This document shows, piece by piece, positions 9,624-19,606 of a stretch of 34,328 bases of DNA. The notes under the pieces are model-generated. The model had not been told where the DNA came from. It ran no database searches and saw only the letters and a list, made by a program, of their open reading frames with translations. The stretch is from assembly GCA_003584875.1 (NCBI GenBank), contig QVQD01000206.1, positions 1 to 34,328 on the forward strand. The letters are read 5' to 3'. Position 1 is the stretch's first letter, and each line of letters starts with the position of its first letter. The position numbers were made by a program, and so were the translations under genes. Source of the DNA: Methylococcales bacterium (GTDB taxonomy: Bacteria > Pseudomonadota > Gammaproteobacteria > Methylococcales > Methylomonadaceae).

Positions 9624-11471
9624 TCAAATGGATAATTTTTCTATCCTACGGTTACCGTAGACCCAGTTAATAACCATCCGTGTTCCGGTAATCGCCGTAA
9701 ACATAGAAGATAAAATACCGATAATCAGGGTGACTGCAAAACCTTTAACCGAACCCGTGCCATAAGCAAAAAGCACGACAGCGACCACTAGGTTGGTAAA
9801 GTGCGAATCAAGAATAGTCGCGAAAGCTTTATCGTAACCCGCAAAGATCGCTGATTGTGGGGTATTGCCATTTTTAATTTCTTCTTTAATACGCTCAAAA
9901 ATCAAAACGTTCGCATCAACCGACATACCTACAGTCAAGATAATGCCGGCGATACCTGGTAGCGTTAGTGTCGCTTGTAGCATCGATAAAATAGCGACCA
10001 CGATAACTACGTTAAAAGCTAAGGCGAAGTTGGCGATCATACCGAATAAGCGGTAGTAAACAGCCATGAACAAAACGACTAAAGCAAAGCCAACTACAAA
10101 TGACAGCATGCCTTTGTCAATATTGTCTTGACCAAGGCTAGGTCCTACGGTGCGTTCTTCAACGATATCTACGGGGGCAGCCAAAGCGCCGGCTCTTAAT
10201 AATAAGGACAAGTTTCTGGCTTCTTGAGGGCTATCTAAACCAGTGGTCTGAAAGCGTTTACTGAATACGCCTTGAATGGTCGCAACATTAATGACTTTTT
10301 CAACTTTTTCTTTATGGCGTACTTTTTCACCATTAACGATTTTAGTGTCTATTTTATATTCAATAAACACCACAGCCATAGGCTTGCCAACACTCACTTG
10401 AGTGGTTTTAGCCATTTTCGCAGCACCTACGCCATTTAAAGAAATGTTTACCGAAGGTCTGCCATCTTGATCAACACCTGATGAAGCGTCCACAATTTGA
10501 TCGCCAGTAACGATGATGCGTCTATCTAATAAGATAGGCGCGCCTTTTCTTTCATAATACAAACGACTGCCAACAGGGACTCGTCCAGCGACTGCTTGTT
10601 GTACATCGTGTTCAACATCCACTAAACGATATTCTAAAGTTGCGGTCGTGCCTAAAATTTCTTTGGCGCGTGTAGTGTCTTGTACACCAGGCAATTGCAC
10701 TACGATGCGGTTTTCACCTTGTTGTTGAATAACCGGCTCAGCCACGCCTAATTCATTGACACGATTACGCAAAGTGGTCATGTTTTGCGCGACGGCATTT
10801 TTCTTAAGTTCGCGCTCTTCCTTAACTGATATTTTTAGCCAAACTTGGCTTTTATTTTCGGGCTCAGTGATTTCTAGAGTGCGAAAGTCTTTATTTAATA
10901 GCGTAAAAAGGCTGGCTTTATCATCAGCACTATTAAGGGTTATCTTAAGATAGCCATTATCTTTAGCAACCGATTGGTAACGTATTTTTTCGTTACGTAG
11001 TGCTAAGCGTAGGTCATCGTTATACCGATCTTCAGCTTGTTTAACAGCCGCGTCCATATCAACTTCTAATAAGAAATGCACGCCGCCACGTAAATCCAGA
11101 CCCAAATACATAGCGTTGGCATGTAAAACACGTAGCCATTGTGGAGTGGTTGGAGCAAGATTTAAAGCAACAGTAACATTATTGCCCAAGCTGTCTCTTA
11201 AAGAATCAGCGGCTTTAAGTTGGTCGTCGGTATTATTAAAACGAGCTAAAACCCGTCCGTCTGTATATTCGAAGGCTTTAAGGGCGACGCCCATGGCTTT
11301 AAGATCCGCTTCCATTTTGCCTGCTTGACCTTGGCTAATGGTGTCGCTTTGGGTAGATGAAACCTGAACAGAAGGGTCTTCGCCGTATAGCGTGGGTAAC
11401 GAATAAATAATCCCAATGCCAAAAACAAATAAGATTAAAATATTTTTCCAAAGAGGGTAGTGATTTTGCAT
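9624..11471 (-). CDS. secD: Protein translocase subunit SecD
   Basis: Six-helix inner membrane protein with a large periplasmic P1 head that grips emerging substrates and, with SecF, drives the late step of Sec export. The first membrane helix is at about residues 8-26. The D-x-R-GG motif LGLDLRGGVHFLLEVDMD follows near residue 124, and the C-terminal helices contain TLPGIAGIILTVGMSVDANVLIFERIKEE, a hallmark stretch with the functional Asp. Length is 615 residues, the usual size. It is third in tgt-yajC-secD-secF. Identification is firm. Confidence 0.98.
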   Translation of the reverse strand: MQNHYPLWKNILILFVFGIGIIYSLPTLYGEDPSVQVSSTQSDTISQGQAGKMEADLKAMGVALKAFEYTDGRVLARFNNTDDQLKAADSLRDSLGNNVTVALNLAPTTPQWLRVLHANAMYLGLDLRGGVHFLLEVDMDAAVKQAEDRYNDDLRLALRNEKIRYQSVAKDNGYLKITLNSADDKASLFTLLNKDFRTLEITEPENKSQVWLKISVKEERELKKNAVAQNMTTLRNRVNELGVAEPVIQQQGENRIVVQLPGVQDTTRAKEILGTTATLEYRLVDVEHDVQQAVAGRVPVGSRLYYERKGAPILLDRRIIVTGDQIVDASSGVDQDGRPSVNISLNGVGAAKMAKTTQVSVGKPMAVVFIEYKIDTKIVNGEKVRHKEKVEKVINVATIQGVFSKRFQTTGLDSPQEARNLSLLLRAGALAAPVDIVEERTVGPSLGQDNIDKGMLSFVVGFALVVLFMAVYYRLFGMIANFALAFNVVIVVAILSMLQATLTLPGIAGIILTVGMSVDANVLIFERIKEEIKNGNTPQSAIFAGYDKAFATILDSHFTNLVVAVVLFAYGTGSVKGFAVTLIIGILSSMFTAITGTRMVINWVYGNRRIEKLSI

Positions 11472-11584
11472 GTGTTATTCCAATAATTGCAGCAGATCCT
11501 AAGCGGGTTATGGTGTGTAATCTCACCTAGTTTCGACGTAAAGCCTTAGCATTTACGTCGAAATCCCAGCTTACGCTTATCTCA

Positions 11585-11953
11585 TTAAGCTTTATTAATG
11601 ACTACTTTTTTAGTGATAGCTTTATAGGTACCTTTAGGCATCATGCTTTCAATGCTTTGGCGTTGTACTTGAATAAAAACATTGTCTGATACTTCAAGTT
11701 TGACAAAGTTTTCATCTAAATCAGCAACTTTACCTAAAATGCCGCCATTGGTAACGACCTCAACACCTTTGCTGATAGCGGCGATCATTTGTTTCTTTTC
11801 TTTAGCGCGTTTAGACTGTGGGCGTAAAAATAAAAAGTAAAAGAAGGCTAATATTCCCAATGGAAATAGCATACCTTCCATGCCAGGTGATTGGGCGGCA
11901 GGTGCCGCAGCGGCTAAAGCGTCAGATATAAAAAAACTCATGGTCATCCTCAA
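11585..11953 (-). CDS. yajC: Sec translocon accessory protein YajC
   Basis: Small single-pass inner membrane protein that associates with SecDF. One membrane helix lies at about residues 27-45 (GMEGMLFPLGILAFFYFLFL), directly followed by the diagnostic RPQSKRAKEKKQM motif, then a small beta-rich cytoplasmic domain (VVTNGGILGKVADLDENFVKLEV). Length is 122 residues. The reading starts MRMTMSFF; the ATG three codons later at 11944 or the Met after that (MSFFISDALAAAAP at 11941) may be the true start. It lies between tgt and secD as in most gammaproteobacteria. Confidence 0.95.
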   Translation of the reverse strand: MRMTMSFFISDALAAAAPAAQSPGMEGMLFPLGILAFFYFLFLRPQSKRAKEKKQMIAAISKGVEVVTNGGILGKVADLDENFVKLEVSDNVFIQVQRQSIESMMPKGTYKAITKKVVINKA

Positions 11954-11982
11954 TGGTTATTGTTATTAAAAAAATTGGCTCA

Positions 11983-13569
<1,587 letters not shown>

Positions 13570-15288
13570 ATGAGATCTACTCTTAAATCAGATTTAGAAG
13601 AAGCGTTATTACTCTGTAAAGGCGCATTTATATCAGCTGCAGGCTTTAGTCTGCTTATTAATGCATTGATGATTGTCCCTTCTATCTACATGCTACAGGT
13701 TTATGATCGCGTAGTGTCTACGGGTAATAAATCTACATTATTAATGCTGACGCTCATTGTTGTGGTGTTGTTTATCACCATGGCGGCTTTAGAATGGGTA
13801 CGGTCACAAATACTGGTTAAAGTCAGTAGTCGCTTAGAACTTTTGCTAAACCAGCGCTTATTTAAAATAGCTTTTAAACAATCACTCTACTCAGGTGGCC
13901 AAAGAGCCACAACTCAACCCTTAGACGATTTAACCGGCTTGCGTCAATTTTTGACTGGCAATGGTTTGTTTGCCTTTTTTGATGCGCCATGGATGCCTAT
14001 CTATCTAGGTATGTTGTTCTTATTTCACCCTTGGTATGGCTGGTTCTCTGTTTTTACTGGCATATTACTGTGTATCGTTGCGGCCGCTACCGAAAAAGCC
14101 ACGACAAAAATCCTCAGTGAAGCCAATAACGTTGCTATGCAAACTCGTGGTGCTTTAGGTAGAAACTTGCGCAATGCCGAAGTCATCGAGTCTATGGGTA
14201 TGCTCGATAGAATTAGACAGCGTTGGATGGTAGGTGCCCTTAAAGTTTTAGAATTGCAAGCCATAGCCAGTTCGCGTGCTGGGTTATTAACGGCACTTTC
14301 TAAAGTAATTAGATTGTCTTCACAATCACTTATTTTAGGTTTAGGTGCTTATCTGGTTATTGAGCGTGAAATCTCCCCCGGCTTAATGATTGCCGGCTCT
14401 ATTTTAATGGGTAGAGCGCTTGCACCTATCGATATGATTATCGGAACTTGGAAAGGTTTTATTGGCGCAAGAGATCAATATTCTCGCCTTAATGATCTAT
14501 TGAGACAAATTCCAGCAGACAAAGAGCACATGTTATTGCCCGATCCTGAAGGTCGCATACAGCTTGAAAATGCGGTAGTTGTCCCCCCAGGAAGCAAACT
14601 TCCTGTACTTAAAGGTCTTAACTTAACTATAGATAAAGGTGATATCGTTGGCGTTATTGGGCCTAGTGGCGCTGGTAAATCAACCTTAGCCAGAGCAGTA
14701 TTAGGTATTTGGCCTACTGCCAATGGTGCGATACGACTTGATGGCGCAGAAGTGTTTAATTGGGATCGTGAGCACTTAGGTCAATTTATTGGTTATCTGC
14801 CCCAAGATATCGAGTTATTTGAAGGCACTATCGGTGAAAATATCGCTCGCTTTGGTAATGTTGATCCTGAGCAAGTGGTAGAAGCTGCTAAAATGGCTGA
14901 TGTACATGATCTAATTTTAAGATTGCCTGAAGGCTATGATACGGTCATTGGTATTACCGGCGGCAATCTTTCAGGTGGACAGCGTCAGCGTATTGGTTTG
15001 GCTAGAGCGTTGTATGGTAATCCGGTATTGGTCGTGCTTGACGAGCCAAATTCTAATTTAGATGAGTTAGGTGAAGCTGCCTTGGAAAAGGCCTTGATCA
15101 AACTCAAGCAAAAAAATTCCACTGTGCTTATTATCACTCATCGCAATAGTGTCTTGTCGAAAGTTGATAAACTTTTGGTGCTTAACGATGGCCTGCTTTC
15201 AGTTTATGGCCCTAAAGATCAAGTTATCGCGCATTTGCAGCAACAGCAGCAAGCGGCAACTCCCTCAGCAAAACCTAAAATCGCTTAA
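13570..15288 (+). CDS. Type I secretion system permease/ATPase (PrtD family)
   Basis: Inner membrane ABC exporter that energises one-step secretion of a protein substrate. Residues 1-300 form the membrane domain, with helices starting near residue 20 (AAGFSLLINALMIVPSIYMLQVYDRVV is the family signature) and no C39 peptidase domain. The ATPase domain has Walker A GPSGAGKS at about 364-371, signature LSGGQ at 467-471, Walker B VLVVLDEP near 487, and the H-loop LIITHR. Length is 572 residues, typical of PrtD/AprD-type exporters for RTX proteases, lipases or S-layer-like proteins. No strong ribosome binding site precedes the ATG. It heads a three-gene operon. The substrate is not encoded in this window. 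Confidence 0.93.
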   Translation: MRSTLKSDLEEALLLCKGAFISAAGFSLLINALMIVPSIYMLQVYDRVVSTGNKSTLLMLTLIVVVLFITMAALEWVRSQILVKVSSRLELLLNQRLFKIAFKQSLYSGGQRATTQPLDDLTGLRQFLTGNGLFAFFDAPWMPIYLGMLFLFHPWYGWFSVFTGILLCIVAAATEKATTKILSEANNVAMQTRGALGRNLRNAEVIESMGMLDRIRQRWMVGALKVLELQAIASSRAGLLTALSKVIRLSSQSLILGLGAYLVIEREISPGLMIAGSILMGRALAPIDMIIGTWKGFIGARDQYSRLNDLLRQIPADKEHMLLPDPEGRIQLENAVVVPPGSKLPVLKGLNLTIDKGDIVGVIGPSGAGKSTLARAVLGIWPTANGAIRLDGAEVFNWDREHLGQFIGYLPQDIELFEGTIGENIARFGNVDPEQVVEAAKMADVHDLILRLPEGYDTVIGITGGNLSGGQRQRIGLARALYGNPVLVVLDEPNSNLDELGEAALEKALIKLKQKNSTVLIITHRNSVLSKVDKLLVLNDGLLSVYGPKDQVIAHLQQQQQAATPSAKPKIA

Positions 15289-15293
15289 GTAAT

Positions 15294-16616
15294 ATGATAG
15301 ATAAAATTTCAGATAAGAATAACTTACCTGCCGTAAGTACTAACGATAAGCCGGTACGTAACATAGGCATGCTTATCGTGTTTGCTACCTTTGGTATTTT
15401 TGGTGTTTGGGCGGGGTTTGCACCTATGGATAGCTCTGCATTGGCTCCGGGTGTCATCGTGGTAAAAGCCTATAAGAAAACCGTACAGCATCTTGATGGT
15501 GGTATCGTATCCAAAATTCTTACCAAAGATGGGGCGATAGTCGAAGAAGGTCAACCATTACTGGTATTAGATGACGCGCAAATTAAAGCGCAATTAGAGA
15601 TATCTCGTGGACAAAATATTACCTTAGCTGCTCAAGTTGCTCGTCTAAGCGCAGAAAGAGATCAGCTTAAAAAAGTTGATTTCCCCTCGCTACTAAATGA
15701 TCCCGCTAATGCTAGGGCATTAGAAGCCAAAATGGCTGAAACTAATATATTTAATTCCCATAAAAATTCGCATGAAGGACAAATGGGTGTACTTAATCAA
15801 CGTATCAGCCAAATAGCCAGCAAAATAAATGGTTTGCAAGGCCAGATAGCCAGCAAAAAACAATTGGTCAGTTCTTATTCAGAAGAAATTAAAGATTTAA
15901 AAGAGTTGTTGGCTGAAGGTTTTGCCGACAAGCAACGCTTACGCGAATTAGAACGTAATCATGCCTTACAAACAGGTGATATCGCTCAATTGGAAGCTGA
16001 AATTGCTACCAACCAAATGTTAATGAGTGAAACTCGCTTACAAATTTTACAAATACAAAAACAATTTCAAGAAGAAGTGGCTAATAAGCTTAGCGAAGCA
16101 CAAGCTCAACTGAATGACGCACAACAACGAGTGGCAGCAAGCCAAGATAAATTAGAGCGTGTAGTCATAAAAGCTCCTGCTAGTGGTATGGTGTTAGGCT
16201 TAGCTGCTCATACCGAAAATGGAGTCATTACACCAGGTCGTCCTATCTTGGATATTGTGCCGCAAGGTGCTGAATTGATTATAGAGGCTCAAGTATCCCC
16301 TATGGATATCGATAGAGTTATAGTAGGCTTGCAAGCAGAAATTAGGTTTAGTGCATTTAAGCAATCTCAAACACCGAAAATGGAAGGTAGAGTTATTAGT
16401 TTATCGCCTGATCGCATTACCGATGAAAGAACGGGTGCACCTTATTATCTAGCTAAAGTTGAGATTACCCCAGAAAGCTTTAAAAATCTAGGTGATTTAC
16501 AACTATTGCCAGGTATGCCAGCTGAAGTTCTCATCAACACCGGCGAAAGAACTCTGTTTGAATATTTGTCACAACCAGCTACTAATTTCTTTGCCCGCTC
16601 ATTTATAGAAGATTGA
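15294..16616 (+). CDS. Type I secretion periplasmic adaptor (HlyD/PrtE family)
   Basis: Membrane fusion protein bridging the ABC exporter and the outer membrane channel. A short cytoplasmic tail is followed by one membrane helix (about residues 25-43, IGMLIVFATFGIFGVWAGFAPM), a lipoyl-like half-motif (PGVIVVKAYKKTVQHLDGGIVSKILTKDGAIVEEGQPLLVLDD), and a long coiled-coil hairpin (about 95-290, rich in Q, A, E and K). A second lipoyl half (APASGMVLGLAAHTENGVITPGRPILDIVP) and a beta-barrel end complete it. Length is 440 residues. Its ATG is 5 nt after the exporter stop, so the two are coupled. The fold and context agree. Confidence 0.94.
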   Translation: MIDKISDKNNLPAVSTNDKPVRNIGMLIVFATFGIFGVWAGFAPMDSSALAPGVIVVKAYKKTVQHLDGGIVSKILTKDGAIVEEGQPLLVLDDAQIKAQLEISRGQNITLAAQVARLSAERDQLKKVDFPSLLNDPANARALEAKMAETNIFNSHKNSHEGQMGVLNQRISQIASKINGLQGQIASKKQLVSSYSEEIKDLKELLAEGFADKQRLRELERNHALQTGDIAQLEAEIATNQMLMSETRLQILQIQKQFQEEVANKLSEAQAQLNDAQQRVAASQDKLERVVIKAPASGMVLGLAAHTENGVITPGRPILDIVPQGAELIIEAQVSPMDIDRVIVGLQAEIRFSAFKQSQTPKMEGRVISLSPDRITDERTGAPYYLAKVEITPESFKNLGDLQLLPGMPAEVLINTGERTLFEYLSQPATNFFARSFIED

Positions 16617-16621
16617 TTAAC

Positions 16622-17962
16622 ATGAGGCTATTCAAGTACGGATTATTGACCCTGACTCTTGCTTGCGCGATGGGCGCGCAAGCAGATGATCTATTGTTCA
16701 TATACCAGCAAGCATTAGATGCAGATCCTAATTCTAGAAGTGCTGAAGAAAAAACAGGTATAGGTACTGCACAAAAAGGCCAAGCTTTAGGGCAAATGTT
16801 GCCTCAACTATCGTTATCTGGAAATTGGTCTACCAATAGATATACCCAAACAGGCGCAAGAACAAATGCAAACCCAATTAGTCATGATGCAATTTCTAAT
16901 TATCCGGGTACACGTTATTATGTATCTTTAAATCAATCGTTAATGGATTTTGCTAAGTTTTGGGCATGGCGACAAGCTACTAAAGTTGAAGATCAATACG
17001 CGACTGAGGCCATAGAAGCACACAACCAACTTATGTTTAATGTGGTTGATCGGTATTTTAGTGAATTACAAGCTGAGGACGAGTTGTATTTTGCTCAAAC
17101 CGAAAAACAAAGCACAGAAAAAAGATTAGAACAAATACAAAAGCAATATGCTAAGCAGCTATTAAAAATTACCGATCTTTATGCGATGGAAGCACGTTTA
17201 GATCAGCTTAAGGCGGCTGAAATTGTCTCAGAAAGCAAGTTGGTAACTGCGCAAGCGGCGCTTAGAGAATTAACAGGTAGTGTGGCTGCGCCACTGAGTA
17301 AATTAAAAGATCAAGTTGAGTATCCAGAAATCCAAGGTGATTTACAACAATGGTTAGATATGGCGCAAAGTCAAAATCCAGCTATTTCTGCTAAACAAAA
17401 AGCCGTCATTGCTGCAGAAACCAATGTGATAGCGCAAAATGCAAAGCATTTACCAACGGCGGATTTACAACTTAATTATTACAACACCAATACCGGTTAT
17501 CAAAGCAGTCAGCAACTCCCTTATAATGTAGAGACGGCTGCTATAAACGTAAATGTACCCATATTTTCTGGTGGCATAATTACTAATCAAGTGAAAGAAG
17601 CGCGTTATCGCTTACAAATGAGTAAAAATGATAACGAAGCTACCATGCGTTTTATTATTAAAGAAACTAGCGATGCTTTTTTAAGCACTAATGCCGCGAC
17701 CCATAGTATTAAAGCCTCGCAAAGAGCCCAAGAGTCAACGAGTAAATCCTTGCAAGCTATGGAAAAGGGTTACCAGTTAGGTGTTGTCACTATTAGTGAT
17801 TTGATAAAAGCCCAGCAAGATGAGTTTTCAGCTAAGAAAGAATTAGCCATCGCTAAATATAACTACATTAAAAACCGTATCCGCTTTATGCATGCAATTG
17901 GATCAATCGGAGAAGAAAATCTTCATGAAGTAAATAATTGGTTAGAAACAAAAAACCAATAA
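16622..17962 (+). CDS. TolC-family outer membrane channel (PrtF type)
   Basis: Trimeric outer membrane exit duct of the type I secretion system. From the ATG at 16622 the protein starts MRLFKYGLL and has a clean Sec signal peptide with cleavage after AQA (before DDLLFIYQ). A TTG three codons earlier overlaps the adaptor stop codon but gives no better start. The mature part opens with the TolC hallmark (FIYQQALDADPNSRSAEE) and shows the duplicated helical repeats of the family, with the C-terminal copy including YQLGVVTISDLIKAQQDEFSAKKELA. Length is 446 residues. It closes the operon. A near-perfect inverted repeat with a T-run lies 47 nt downstream. Confidence 0.94.
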   Translation: MRLFKYGLLTLTLACAMGAQADDLLFIYQQALDADPNSRSAEEKTGIGTAQKGQALGQMLPQLSLSGNWSTNRYTQTGARTNANPISHDAISNYPGTRYYVSLNQSLMDFAKFWAWRQATKVEDQYATEAIEAHNQLMFNVVDRYFSELQAEDELYFAQTEKQSTEKRLEQIQKQYAKQLLKITDLYAMEARLDQLKAAEIVSESKLVTAQAALRELTGSVAAPLSKLKDQVEYPEIQGDLQQWLDMAQSQNPAISAKQKAVIAAETNVIAQNAKHLPTADLQLNYYNTNTGYQSSQQLPYNVETAAINVNVPIFSGGIITNQVKEARYRLQMSKNDNEATMRFIIKETSDAFLSTNAATHSIKASQRAQESTSKSLQAMEKGYQLGVVTISDLIKAQQDEFSAKKELAIAKYNYIKNRIRFMHAIGSIGEENLHEVNNWLETKNQ

Positions 17963-18008
17963 AACCAATAACATTAACACGCGAGAACGATAACATTGTG
18001 GTGAACAT

Positions 18009-18094
18009 CGTAGGGGCGTATTGCATACGCCCTTATAAAATAAGCTCTATAACATATAGACTTTAATGTTGGGCGTATGCAATACACCCCTACG
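18009..18094. repeat. Near-perfect inverted-repeat element, possible terminator
   Basis: The 24-bp arms cgtaggggcgtattgcatac... and its complement at the right end differ at one position. The central loop is 38 bases. Six Ts follow at 18099-18104. The ends relate to the ctgtaggggcga family, but the inner arm sequence (gtattgcatacgccc) differs from the other copies. Lying 47 nt after the TolC stop and followed by a T-run, it may also end the secretion-operon transcript. Confidence 0.75.
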
Positions 18095-18659
18095 GTGATT
18101 TTTTCGTTTCCACGCCGATAAGAAACTTGTGTAGATACCTATGCGTTAAGGTAAGGATTCATATTTGCAAAACCATGAGGTAATTAATTGATTTTTAATT
18201 ATTTCATAATGAATAAACAATGAACTATAGGCTTTAGTAAAGAACAGATTGGAGCAGAAGAGTATTTAAAATACGCCACAGGGATAGCGAAAAAGCTTTT
18301 ACACCAAACCAAAGATCGCTCTTTTCGTTGATGTTGTTGTTAGTTTTGAGAAATACGTAAAGTCTGCGATAACATGACTTAACAAAACACCCATGACAGC
18401 AAGTGCATACTGATCGGCAAGGTGCATTGCTTGGACGAATAGTAAGGTTGCAGAAATTCAATGTTTGACTCTTTACTGAGCGACCTTGATTCAAATTGGA
18501 TCGTAGAAAAATTGACGGCCATGTTATTGACTAATCCATGCGTTGAGCGAAAAAATCTAAACCCATCAAGCAATGATTCAACTTCTATAGTTTTGCTGGA
18601 TATCATAAGAGAATTAAAAGGCATTGTTTTTAAATATCTTTATTCTAAACTTAATGGCA

Positions 18660-18698
18660 GGACGCAGAACATGGGAATGCCGCCGGTGACGCTCTGCG
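18660..18698. repeat. Degenerate cgcagagcgt-type repeat, copy 1
   Basis: Inverted ends gacgcagaac and gctctgcgtc enclose gggaatgccgccggtga. The tgggaatgc core recurs at about 19471-19481 and, as tggaaatgc, at about 20449-20458, so this is a dispersed hairpin family. It lies just before the FNR-type box. Confidence 0.65.
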
Positions 18699-18716
18699 TC
18701 TCGTAGCACCGGAATA

Positions 18717-18730
18717 TTGATCACTATCAA
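18717..18730. promoter_or_regulatory. Perfect FNR/ANR-type binding site
   Basis: The sequence TTGAT-CACT-ATCAA matches the FNR consensus TTGAT-N4-ATCAA in all ten specified positions and is palindromic. It ends 40 bp before the start codon of a Crp/Fnr-family gene. No good -10 box sits at the class II distance, so whether it activates or represses cannot be told. A member with an FNR-type recognition helix is the expected ligand; the adjacent regulator has a CRP-like helix instead. Confidence 0.65.
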
Positions 18731-18770
18731 CTTAGGACGTCTTTATTGTTAATCGTAAATCAAGTTTTCC

Positions 18771-19460
18771 ATGCCCGTTGAACCCTTAATACTTAAGCAG
18801 TTTGATCTTTTCAAGCCCTTACCTTCTGAGGTCATTGCCCAATTAGGTCAATTTGCGCAGTTGGTTGAAGTCCCTAAACGTAAAGTGGTGATGGAAAAAA
18901 ATCAACTTGCACATTCATTGGGTTTATTACTCGATGGACGCTTGCAAGGCGTTGACATGACGCTAGATGGAAAAGAAGCAGGACTTTATTTTGTGGAGCC
19001 TAATGACTTTTTTGGTGAGCTTGCCGTGGTCGATCAACTACCAACACATGAAACCGTAATCGCCTTATTACCGTCACGCTTTGTTATGGTACCTGCCAAA
19101 ATTATTTTACAGCTTATCAATGAGGTACCCCAGGTTGCTGGCATTATTAATGCCAGATTAGCTAGGCGCCTACGTGAAGCATTAGTGCAGCGGACTTTAT
19201 TAAGCATGTCATCTCCCTTACAACGGGTATGCGCACAATTAATACAATTGACCATACAATCACCGACTGGCGAACAAACCATTGTCTTTGCTCCTACCCA
19301 TCAAGAAATTGCCATTATGATTAATGTGACCCGAGAAACAGTCACCCGTGTCTTTCAAAAACTGCAAAATAATGGCGTGATTATGCGTCAAGGCAATAGT
19401 TTACAAGTTCTAAATATTGAGCATTTAAATCTGATTGCCAGTGGCGAACAATCTGAATAA
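18771..19460 (+). CDS. Crp/Fnr-family transcriptional regulator
   Basis: Cytoplasmic DNA-binding regulator with an N-terminal cyclic-nucleotide-binding-like beta-roll (residues about 10-125, including GLLLDGRLQGVDMTLDGKEAGLYFVEPNDFFGELAVVDQ), a long dimer helix, and a C-terminal winged helix (PTHQEIAIMINVTRETVTRVFQKLQNNGVI). The recognition helix R188-E-T-V-T-R193 resembles CRP (RETVGR) and not FNR. The N-terminal cysteine cluster of oxygen-sensing FNR is absent; I see one Cys only. The cAMP-contact Arg-Ser pair of CRP is not conserved (HET in its place), so the signal is unknown. Length is 229 residues. It stands alone, downstream of a perfect FNR-type box and upstream of the polysaccharide locus. 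Confidence 0.9.
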   Translation: MPVEPLILKQFDLFKPLPSEVIAQLGQFAQLVEVPKRKVVMEKNQLAHSLGLLLDGRLQGVDMTLDGKEAGLYFVEPNDFFGELAVVDQLPTHETVIALLPSRFVMVPAKIILQLINEVPQVAGIINARLARRLREALVQRTLLSMSSPLQRVCAQLIQLTIQSPTGEQTIVFAPTHQEIAIMINVTRETVTRVFQKLQNNGVIMRQGNSLQVLNIEHLNLIASGEQSE

Positions 19461-19466
19461 TTTCTT

Positions 19467-19524
19467 TGCGTGGGAATGCATCTTTCATCGCTCCAGTGAA
19501 GCGTGACACAGAGTGTGGAAACGA
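19467..19524. repeat. Degenerate cgcagagcgt-type repeat, copy 2
   Basis: It contains gcgtgggaatgcat, an internal cgctccagtgaagcg hairpin and the closing acagagtgtggaaacga. The order matches copies at 18660 and 20439. It lies between the regulator and wzm. Confidence 0.6.
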
Positions 19525-19606
19525 TAAAATAGTTACTGACAATGAATCGCTCTTGGGCAGCTTATCTGCCATAATTTAAATCTACACAACTTTTGGTCAT
19601 GTTATC

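Larger units (their letters stand above)
17963..18770. other. Long intergenic region with repeats and an FNR-type box
   Basis: About 800 bases without a convincing gene. It contains the inverted-repeat element at 18009-18094, a degenerate cgcagagcgt-type repeat at 18660-18698 and a perfect TTGAT-N4-ATCAA box at 18717-18730. Short open frames on both strands between 18234 and 18706 match nothing I know and overlap one another. One fragment near 18240-18330 reads plausibly as protein (GFSKEQIGAEEYLKYATGIAKKLL is cut by stops on both sides), so a decayed gene is possible but unproven. Confidence 0.55.

Noticed and set aside
18234-18706. Overlapping short open frames on both strands before the Crp/Fnr gene
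   Set aside because: They overlap each other, have no recognisable motif or ribosome binding site and resemble no family I know; a decayed gene cannot be excluded.
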